From the NCBI GenBank assembly GCA_034120015.1, contig JAXEIF010000005.1, positions 62,001 through 126,000 of the forward strand: a DNA stretch of 64,000 nt, written 5' to 3'. Shown here piece after piece: positions 57,817 through 64,000 of the stretch. This stretch comes from CALXOJ01 sp034120015. GTDB lineage: Bacteria > Spirochaetota > Spirochaetia > JAFGXN01. Made by a program: the position numbers and the translations under genes. The notes beneath the pieces are model-generated. The model did not search any database, had not been told where the DNA came from, and saw nothing but the letters and a program-made list of their open reading frames with translations. The stretch's first letter is position 1. Each line of letters starts with the position of its first letter.

Positions 57817-59559
57817 TTAACGGCGAATCCCCCGCCAGTCGCGTCCGCTCAAATCGCCGGGCCGGTAATCCAACCCCATCTGTCCTCCCGGATTCATAAT
57901 ACCGTTCGGATCAAAATGATTTTTCAGCAGTTTCAGAACATCCGTTTCGGTTTTTCCGAGATGTTCTTCCAGCCACGGGGCAATCATTCTGCCGACACCG
58001 TGATGATGGGAAAGCGAACCGCCCGCTCTCTGAATAGCTTCAAAAATCCCGTTCTGAAGAGAAATGTAATCTTCCATATCTTTCACTTTACAGAAAAAGA
58101 TAAAATAAAGATTGGTTCCTTCGGGATAGAAATGAGACGCATGCGTCAGACAACCTGTCAAAGGACGGCTTTTAACAAAACGACGCACTTCGGCGTGAAC
58201 CCGATGCAGATTTTCCCATGTCACACCGCATTCGGTTGTATCCAACACCATCCCGAAATCGTTTAAATCTTCTCTCAGGTAGGGATCGAGATAACGGCCG
58301 TGATCCCATTTTTTAACCGGGTATGATGTCAGCGGCAGTCCGCCGTGACGGCGGCAGATTTTTTTGATCTGACGGTAAACATTTTTGGAAAAATGTTTTT
58401 CGCCGCATGTACGAAAAAGCATCAGACAGCGTTTCATTTCTCTGAATCCGAACAGCTTCATCATTGTATCGAGAGGTGTTCCGGCAACGCCGTAAAGCCG
58501 CAGTCCCATATCGGTCTCTTCCTCATCGGAAATCCGAAGAACACCCGGAAAGCCGAATTCTCCCTGGGAAATTTCCCGGCAAACCGTTACCGCCGTCTCC
58601 CAGTCTTTAAAAACATAAGACCCGCCGTACTTTGTCCCGTCACTCAAATAAAAAATTTTCATTGTCAGACGCGTGATAATGCCGTACGTTCCTTCGCTAC
58701 CCTTAATCATATCAAGGACTTTCGGACCCGTCGCCGTTGCCGGATAAACATGCGTGTTAATCACTCCGCGCGGCGTGACCATCTCTACGCCCATTACCAA
58801 ATTGTAAGCATCGCCGTAGTATGATGATTCCTGTCCCGAACCGAGTGTTGCAACCCAACCGCCGACGCTGGAATATTCAAACGACTGGGGGAAGTGACCG
58901 TTTGTGTAGTTCCGCTTTGTACCGAAAAGCTCTTTGGCCCGATTTAAAGCCGATTCGTAGGCGGGTCCGAACATTCCGGCCTCAACTGTTGCTGTCTTAT
59001 TCAACTCGTTCACTTCCAGCAGGCGGTTCATATGAGTATTCATCACAACCATAACACCGCCCGCCATCGGTCGAAATCCGAAATTGACGGAAGAACCGCC
59101 TCCGTAGACATAAAGAGGAATCCGGTGATCATCACAGTAACGGACAATCCCGACCACATCGTCCGTATGACGGGGATGAAGAATCAGATCGGCCGCATGC
59201 TTCACAACACCGTCTCTCAACTCAAAGGCTTCTTCCTGCGTTTTTCCGATCGAGTAAAAAACACGACTGTAATCGTCATCGGCTGCATTTTCTTCGCCGA
59301 CAATCGCAGCCAAAGCGGCACGGTGCACAGAATCGAGACGCGACGGCATTCCGGAAAGAGTCACCGGTTCCCGTCCTTCCTTAACGCGCACACGAAAATC
59401 GTCGTCGGAAAGCCGGAACTGCTCCTTCATGTAACGGTAAAGTTTGCGGTTTGGATGTTTAAACCCGGACGGATCGCCCCACTTAAAAACGGAACGGTAG
59501 CTGCCTGCTTCGGGAGCCTCATCGGACCATGGCGGCAAATATTCTTTTTCTCGACTCAT
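57817..59559 (-). CDS. FAD-linked oxidase, alkyl-dihydroxyacetone-phosphate synthase-like
   Basis: 580 aa. PCMH-type FAD domain (about 115-300: 'PLYVYGGGSSVNFGF', 'YSSVGGWVATLGSGQESSYY', 'GSEGTYGIITRLTMKI') and a C-terminal domain ending 'GGSLSHHHGVGRM' and 'FDPNGIMNPGGQMGL'. The His-rich 'SHHHGVG' is diagnostic of AGPS, which swaps the acyl chain of acyl-DHAP for a fatty alcohol to start ether lipids. Bacterial homologues are often annotated merely as glycolate-oxidase-like. Here it follows GlpA-like and GlpB-like genes, which would make DHAP. Substrate is inferred. SD AAGGAGG. Confidence 0.8.
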   Translation of the reverse strand: MSREKEYLPPWSDEAPEAGSYRSVFKWGDPSGFKHPNRKLYRYMKEQFRLSDDDFRVRVKEGREPVTLSGMPSRLDSVHRAALAAIVGEENAADDDYSRVFYSIGKTQEEAFELRDGVVKHAADLILHPRHTDDVVGIVRYCDDHRIPLYVYGGGSSVNFGFRPMAGGVMVVMNTHMNRLLEVNELNKTATVEAGMFGPAYESALNRAKELFGTKRNYTNGHFPQSFEYSSVGGWVATLGSGQESSYYGDAYNLVMGVEMVTPRGVINTHVYPATATGPKVLDMIKGSEGTYGIITRLTMKIFYLSDGTKYGGSYVFKDWETAVTVCREISQGEFGFPGVLRISDEEETDMGLRLYGVAGTPLDTMMKLFGFREMKRCLMLFRTCGEKHFSKNVYRQIKKICRRHGGLPLTSYPVKKWDHGRYLDPYLREDLNDFGMVLDTTECGVTWENLHRVHAEVRRFVKSRPLTGCLTHASHFYPEGTNLYFIFFCKVKDMEDYISLQNGIFEAIQRAGGSLSHHHGVGRMIAPWLEEHLGKTETDVLKLLKNHFDPNGIMNPGGQMGLDYRPGDLSGRDWRGIRR

Positions 59560-59569
59560 AAAAACCTCC

Positions 59570-61225
59570 TTACGGATGACATTCGGATGCGGCGATGAGA
59601 TTCACTCCCCACCCGCCGAAATTTTCGACCAGTATATCACCGGGAACAACAGGGTTTCCGACCGTTATTCCGGACGTCATACGCGCTGCTTCCTTCAGGA
59701 GATCCCGCGGAATTCCCCCGTCGGTACGCACCGCTAACCGGGGACAGTGCGCAAAGACAGTCTTCACGGTTGTTGTCAGAACGCGGTGCGGATTTTCCGT
59801 CTCCTTTTCCCCGTACGCTTTTCCCTTCGGACAGCTGTTGCCGAAAACGGCAACCGATCCGTCTTCACGGCGGCCGATCCGCAGCCGGCAACCGCGCGGA
59901 CACTCGATACATACCGTTTCGTCAGTGATTTTACACCCGAAAAAATCGGGTACTGCGGCACCGGTCTCATCAGGCAAAATCGAAAAAACAAGCGAAGAGA
60001 CATTCTCCGGCAGCAGTGATTTCGAAAGTGTTACCTTTTCCATTTCCGGCGGCCGCACGGTTTCATAACGGCGGCTGAAAATTTCTTTCCCGTCTGCCGT
60101 CACCGACAAACGGCAGAACGAAAGCGTTTCCCGGCTACGGAAAAAGAAGTCTACACCGGCAGCTCCTCTCTGCAATGCAACCGATTGCGGAACAAGAGAA
60201 CCGATACAGGAACCGGCCGAAGCCGTTACCGATTGAAGCCCGCCGCCGCTGCGCACCCAGTCAGCGGCAGCCCTGCCCGCCGATTCGCCGCTTTCGGACA
60301 CGTAATCAACCAAATCGCAGACATGAAGCGAATTACCGCAGGAGAAAACTCCGGGAACGGATGTCATACCGCACGAATCGACACAGGGGCCCGACGTTAC
60401 CGAATCTTTTTTCCAGCATAATGAATCAAACGCATCATTTTCGGGAATCAGACCGACCGACAACACAAGTGTATCACACGGAACATATTCTTCCGTTCCG
60501 GGAACCGGCATCAGATTTTTGTCCGTTTTCACCGTATAAACGCCCTCGACACGATTTTGTCCGACCACACGCGATACAGTACATCCCAGATGAAGAGGAA
60601 TCGAGAAATCGGTCAGGCATTGCGCGATATTCCGACTGAGTCCGGCAGGCTCATATTTGATTTCATACACTCCGACAACCTCCGCCCCTTCCAGGGTCAG
60701 GCGTCGTGCCATAATCAAACCGATGTCACCGCTGCCCAGGATCACGCAACGGCGCGCCGGCATATGCCCGTCCGTATTAATATAGGCCTGTGCCTGACCG
60801 GCCGTAAAAATTCCGGCCGGCCGTGGCCCCTGTATCATCACCTGGCGATCCGTTCTCTCCCGACAACCGCAGGCTGCAATCAGTGATTTTGCACGGTATT
60901 TCAGAATACCTTCCGCATCCGTCAGTGTCATCAAAAATCCGTCTGCATTTTTTTCAACCGCCGTCAAAAAAGTTTCGAGACGCAATAAAGCACCGCTCCT
61001 GCGAAAACGTTCATATTCGCGGTAAGCATATTCCGGCCCCGACAGTTTTTCACCGTAGCGAATCAGCCCGAAACCGTCATGAATGCACTGCTTCAGAATT
61101 CCGCCGACCTTTTCTTCACGTTCGAAAAGACAGACCGAAACACCGCCGGCAGCGGCAGCCGTTGCCGCTGCCAGCCCGGCAGGACCGCCGCCGATAACAG
61201 CCACATCACACTCACCGTATCTCAT
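59570..61225 (-). CDS. GlpB-like FAD/NAD(P) oxidoreductase fused to DUF1667
   Basis: 551 aa. N-terminal 'DVAVIGGGPAGLAAATAAAAGG' FAD site, 'KVGGILKQCIHDGFGL', 'GCRERTDRQVMIQGPRPAGIFTAGQAQ', NAD site 'RRCVILGSGDIGLIMARRL'; 'GVFSCGNSLHVCDLVDYVS' marks the C-terminal FAD contact (to about 320). Residues about 430-551 match DUF1667: 'VCIECPRGCRLRIGR', 'GNSCPKGKAYGEKETENPHR', 'LPVKTD'-like and 'GDILVENFGGWGVNL'. These two usually are separate genes next to glpA; here they are fused. Likely role: electron-transfer partner of the GlpA-like dehydrogenase. ATGA overlap upstream. Confidence 0.88.
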   Translation of the reverse strand: MRYGECDVAVIGGGPAGLAAATAAAAGGVSVCLFEREEKVGGILKQCIHDGFGLIRYGEKLSGPEYAYREYERFRRSGALLRLETFLTAVEKNADGFLMTLTDAEGILKYRAKSLIAACGCRERTDRQVMIQGPRPAGIFTAGQAQAYINTDGHMPARRCVILGSGDIGLIMARRLTLEGAEVVGVYEIKYEPAGLSRNIAQCLTDFSIPLHLGCTVSRVVGQNRVEGVYTVKTDKNLMPVPGTEEYVPCDTLVLSVGLIPENDAFDSLCWKKDSVTSGPCVDSCGMTSVPGVFSCGNSLHVCDLVDYVSESGESAGRAAADWVRSGGGLQSVTASAGSCIGSLVPQSVALQRGAAGVDFFFRSRETLSFCRLSVTADGKEIFSRRYETVRPPEMEKVTLSKSLLPENVSSLVFSILPDETGAAVPDFFGCKITDETVCIECPRGCRLRIGRREDGSVAVFGNSCPKGKAYGEKETENPHRVLTTTVKTVFAHCPRLAVRTDGGIPRDLLKEAARMTSGITVGNPVVPGDILVENFGGWGVNLIAASECHP

Positions 61226-62922
61226 TTTTCCTCCTTCGTATCGCCGAAAAACAGCGGAGAAAAACGATTCTTCTTAACAATTCCTACCGCTGCGCAACGC
61301 ATTTCATCCGTCATAATGCGGACAATTTTCGGAGTACAAAATCCACCGTGACACCGCCCCGTCATAGCCCGTGCCCGGTGACGGATACCGTCAAGCGTCG
61401 TCGGCGGCACCGGCGAACGAAGCACATCACGAATTTCGCCTTCGGAAACCTGCTCGCAGCGACAGACAATTTTCCCGTAAAGAGGATTTTTCTTTATAAA
61501 TGCATCTTTTTCTTCATCATTCATTAAATCGTAATCATACCGTTTGTCTTCCCGAATCGGATTAAACGTCGGATTCGGTTCAACCGGTTTTTCGGCAGAC
61601 AGGTAGCCGATAACCCAACGGACTGCCTCTTCCGCCAATGCGGGCGCACTTGCCAGCCCCGGCGACTGAATCCCCGCCAGATGAAACAGGTTGGGAACCC
61701 TTTCCGACGGACGGACAATAAAATCTTCATCATAGGTACAGGCGCGGACTCCGCCGAAATACGTAATAATCTGACGTTCGGAAAGTTTTCCGTTGAGACG
61801 GATATGTTTTCCCAATTCGACAATATCATCCCGGGCTGTCGAGTAATCATCGCGTGAACAGACTTCATGAGCCGTCGGTCCGACCAGAACATTCCCCTCG
61901 ACTGTCGGCACCAGACCGCCGCCTTTCGATTTGCTTTTTAACTGAGACAGCCGCGGCATCGCGTAAATACGGCGGATAAAAGCAGACGCTTTTTTATCGA
62001 GAATCAGATCTTCTCCCTTACGAAAATGCAGTGTATAAAGCGGATCGCAGGCTTTCGCTGCGACAATATCGGCCCAGCCGCCGGCCGCATTGATAACAGC
62101 CCGCACACCGATTGTTCCTCTGTTAGTCACAATTCGGGTAATTCTGCCGGCTTCCAGTCGAAAATCAACCGCGGCTGTCTCCAACCGAACGGCAGCTCCG
62201 TTATTCACCGCGTTTTCGGCCAAAGCACATACCAGTTTTTGAGGCGACAGCTGCCCCGATGTCGGCATCAGGAATCCCCCTGCGGCATCGCAAACAAGAT
62301 TCGGCTCTTCACGATACAGCTCTCTTTTGGACAGATAACGGCAACCGGGCACACCGTTCTTTCGGGCCCGTCTCAACATATAAGGTACGGCCAGCCGGTA
62401 CAGAGGATTTGCCAACAGGATCATGGACCCCGGTCTGAAAAACGGCACCTTCAGCTCCCGTGTCAGCTGTGTATACATTGCGTTTCCGCGAGCATTGTAA
62501 AAGGCTTTTTTTGAACCGGGCTTTGCCGCAAAACCGGGATGAATCATTCCGTCATTCCGACCGGAAGCATGAAAGGCCAGATCACACTCCTTTTCCAGCA
62601 AAACGGCCTTCACGTTCCACTTCGAAAGCTCCCTCAGAACAGCCGCTCCGACAACGCCACCGCCGATCACGGCAACATCGTATTCTTTTCCTTCTTCACT
62701 TTGATCGATAACCGGCGGCAACGTCAGTCCTGCCGGCTCTTCACCGTTTCGGCACAGTATCCGGTTCACGACCGGCTTGGTACCTAATCGGGCTGCCAAT
62801 GCGCCGGCCCAGACCTTTTCAGACCATGAATCCGTCTCTCCGAACAGAACAACCGAAAATTCGTTCTCGACAACCGAAATACCTTTTGACGCCAGTTTTT
62901 TTGCAATCTGTTTTCGTCTCAT
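61222..62922 (-). CDS. GlpA-like FAD-dependent dehydrogenase with extra N-terminal domain
   Basis: 566 aa. Residues ~82 onward are a DAO-type FAD protein: 'YDVAVIGGGVVGAAVLRELS', 'VLLEKECDLAFHASGRNDGMIHPGF', 'LFHLAGIQSPGLASAPALAE'. The C-terminus carries a BFD-like [2Fe-2S] motif ('IVCRCEQVSEGEI', then 'GRCHGGFCTPK'). This is the anaerobic glycerol-3-phosphate dehydrogenase GlpA or L-2-hydroxyacid-dehydrogenase-like family. The first ~75 residues are extra and look BON-like ('FSVVLFGETDSWSEKVWAGA', then 'VVNRILC'). Overlaps the GlpB-like gene by 4 bp; SD AGAGG. Confidence 0.88.
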   Translation of the reverse strand: MRRKQIAKKLASKGISVVENEFSVVLFGETDSWSEKVWAGALAARLGTKPVVNRILCRNGEEPAGLTLPPVIDQSEEGKEYDVAVIGGGVVGAAVLRELSKWNVKAVLLEKECDLAFHASGRNDGMIHPGFAAKPGSKKAFYNARGNAMYTQLTRELKVPFFRPGSMILLANPLYRLAVPYMLRRARKNGVPGCRYLSKRELYREEPNLVCDAAGGFLMPTSGQLSPQKLVCALAENAVNNGAAVRLETAAVDFRLEAGRITRIVTNRGTIGVRAVINAAGGWADIVAAKACDPLYTLHFRKGEDLILDKKASAFIRRIYAMPRLSQLKSKSKGGGLVPTVEGNVLVGPTAHEVCSRDDYSTARDDIVELGKHIRLNGKLSERQIITYFGGVRACTYDEDFIVRPSERVPNLFHLAGIQSPGLASAPALAEEAVRWVIGYLSAEKPVEPNPTFNPIREDKRYDYDLMNDEEKDAFIKKNPLYGKIVCRCEQVSEGEIRDVLRSPVPPTTLDGIRHRARAMTGRCHGGFCTPKIVRIMTDEMRCAAVGIVKKNRFSPLFFGDTKEEK

Positions 62923-62934
62923 AATTCCGACCTC

Positions 62935-64000
62935 TTAATACATAAAAGTAAAACCGACGCCGCCGAATCCTCCGGTATAATCATTCGGAGCGTAATAAAT
63001 ATATTGCGAATCTTCATACACGGCTTCTTTTCCGGGAATTCCCAACCAGGAAATATAACCGCCCTCGAGATAAATTCCGATCTGCTCGTAGAAAAACCAG
63101 ACAAACCGGGCTCCGGCCTTACACGTAAACCATGTCAGAGGGGCTTTATTTTCCGCTGTATTTGCCGTAAACCCGATTCCCAAATCGATAAACGGAGAAA
63201 ACGAAAACCGGTTAAAAAAACGATCGACCTGCATTCCTACATAAAAATTCCCGATCACCGGAGATTTCATCATCCCCACCGTATCAATCTGGTCACGGGA
63301 TCCCGCCAAAATCTCGAATCCGAACGCCGGTTTTGCAATCGGCATCTCCCGATTGACAACCCAGCGGCTGTTTAACAGATGATTGACATAAAAATCTGAC
63401 TGTGTTTCGGAAACTGCCAGTGACGAAATCAGCAATCCGTATCCGAATGACTGATGAACACCGACCCCGGGAATCTTCTGTATTCCGTCTCCCGGAACAA
63501 CACGTTCCGTTGAATAAAGAATGCGGCAAAAACTGTAATCCTCTTCACATTTCTCGACATACAGTCTGCCGATAATCCGTTCTCCGATTTGTCCTTTTTC
63601 ATCAATCTTATGCCTCATTATCCGGTAAAACGAACCGGGGAAAGCCCCCTGCCTGCGACCGTGTGCAATGACAACTTTCTTTTCGTTGATAAAATTGACA
63701 ATGTACGGACCGCCTGCTTTGCCGAAAATTGTATTTAAAACAGACTTATACGAAATATGAAGCATGCTCATAACCTCATCCCGAACCGCTTCCTCTGTTT
63801 CCGCCAATCCGACAGCCCGAATTTCCGAATAATAAACCGCAAGGCGATTTTCGTATGCCAGATAAAAATCAAACGAGATCTCCGCAAAGAGCCGTTGATC
63901 CGTCAGCTCACGGATATTTGCTTTTTTCATTTTTATATAAACAAAAGCATCGTCGGCTGTTGCCTGACCGATTCCCAGCAGAGGAAAGAGCGGGTCAACC
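62935..64000 (-). CDS. Exported beta-rich protein, probably outer-membrane barrel; 5' end beyond window
   Basis: At least 354 codons in the window. An ATG at 63930 exists, but the frame stays open to the window edge and reads '...DPLFPLLGIGQATADDAFVY' upstream of it, the hydrophobic end and cleavage site (ATA-DD) of a signal peptide. The true start therefore lies past 64000. The second half is rich in amphipathic strands with aromatic residues ('GNFYVGMQVDRFFNRFSF', 'GIYLEGGYISWLG', 'GGFGGVGFTFMY' end), typical of outer-membrane barrels closing on an aromatic. No family recognised. It precedes the GlpA-like gene by 12 bp, so it is probably in that operon; a transport role is speculative. Confidence 0.75.
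   Translation of the reverse strand, partial: VDPLFPLLGIGQATADDAFVYIKMKKANIRELTDQRLFAEISFDFYLAYENRLAVYYSEIRAVGLAETEEAVRDEVMSMLHISYKSVLNTIFGKAGGPYIVNFINEKKVVIAHGRRQGAFPGSFYRIMRHKIDEKGQIGERIIGRLYVEKCEEDYSFCRILYSTERVVPGDGIQKIPGVGVHQSFGYGLLISSLAVSETQSDFYVNHLLNSRWVVNREMPIAKPAFGFEILAGSRDQIDTVGMMKSPVIGNFYVGMQVDRFFNRFSFSPFIDLGIGFTANTAENKAPLTWFTCKAGARFVWFFYEQIGIYLEGGYISWLGIPGKEAVYEDSQYIYYAPNDYTGGFGGVGFTFMY

Noticed and set aside
62935..63930. Intact cytosolic 331-aa protein starting at 63930
   Set aside because: The frame continues upstream to the window edge and encodes a signal-peptide end, so that ATG is internal.

Overview
This 64-kb window is almost completely coding. It reads as chromosome of an anaerobic, diderm spirochete, most likely a Treponema or a close relative. 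The case rests on lipoprotein-rich content with short lipoboxes, short three-POTRA Omp85 proteins, many TPR proteins, short-form HisG with HisZ, an AlaA-type aminotransferase, and housekeeping genes arranged singly rather than in proteobacterial or Firmicute operons. The genus is inferred from family resemblance; no search was run. I see no rRNA or tRNA genes, no CRISPR, no insertion sequence and no phage genes. Intergenic gaps are under about 175 bp, and the only longer stretch without an intact gene (7144-8035) holds a decayed diguanylate cyclase.

Layout. 59-7143 (minus): three large surface-type lipoproteins, one ending in a formylglycine-generating-enzyme-like (SUMF1) domain. 7155-7929: GGDEF pseudogene. 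8036-10237 (minus): RlhA-like U32 protein. 10326-12245 (plus): folE-folP-folK. 12201-16294 (minus): lemA, three TPM-domain proteins, an aldo/keto reductase and a cyclic-nucleotide-binding protein. 16353-17585 (minus): alaA, divergent from mnmG-rsmG (17676-20149). 20146-21489 (minus): membrane-anchored TPR protein with an Mrr-like tail. 21613-22945 (plus): zinc peptidase and Maf. 22896-27639 (minus): SPOR protein, ligA, an exported protein and a DUF192 lipoprotein. 27767-35058 (plus): Wzz-like protein, CapD-like dehydratase, DegT aminotransferase, then a three-subunit xanthine-dehydrogenase-like set. 35140-40832 (plus): dnaE-recG. 40894-47339 (plus): ilvE, rsmD, hisZ-hisG-hisB, two TPR-type proteins, rlmN.

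From 47384 to the right edge everything is on the minus strand. It comprises an Old-Yellow-Enzyme-type flavoprotein; a TetR-linked operon of a class III aminotransferase and two class II aldolase-family proteins, one of which has lost its zinc ligands; the TetR gene; a tandem pair of Omp85/BamA proteins; a small zinc-ribbon protein with consensus promoter and strong terminator; and an operon of a beta-barrel-like exported protein (cut by the window edge), a GlpA-like dehydrogenase, a GlpB-like/DUF1667 fusion and an alkyl-DHAP-synthase-like flavoprotein.

How the parts fit. The fol genes make dihydropterin and dihydropteroate precursors; hisZ/hisG/hisB supply isolated histidine steps. The Wzz/CapD/DegT trio points to surface polysaccharide. 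The right-hand redox and aldolase genes suggest regulated carbon or lipid-precursor metabolism, with glycerol-3-phosphate and ether-lipid chemistry the most natural guess for 57817-62922. The least conventional items are the Moco-pocket-degenerate xanthine-dehydrogenase-like complex, the zinc-less aldolase paralogue under a clear TetR operator, the AGPS/GlpA/GlpB-DUF1667 cluster, the duplicated BamA, and several promoters whose predicted start point coincides with the start codon.
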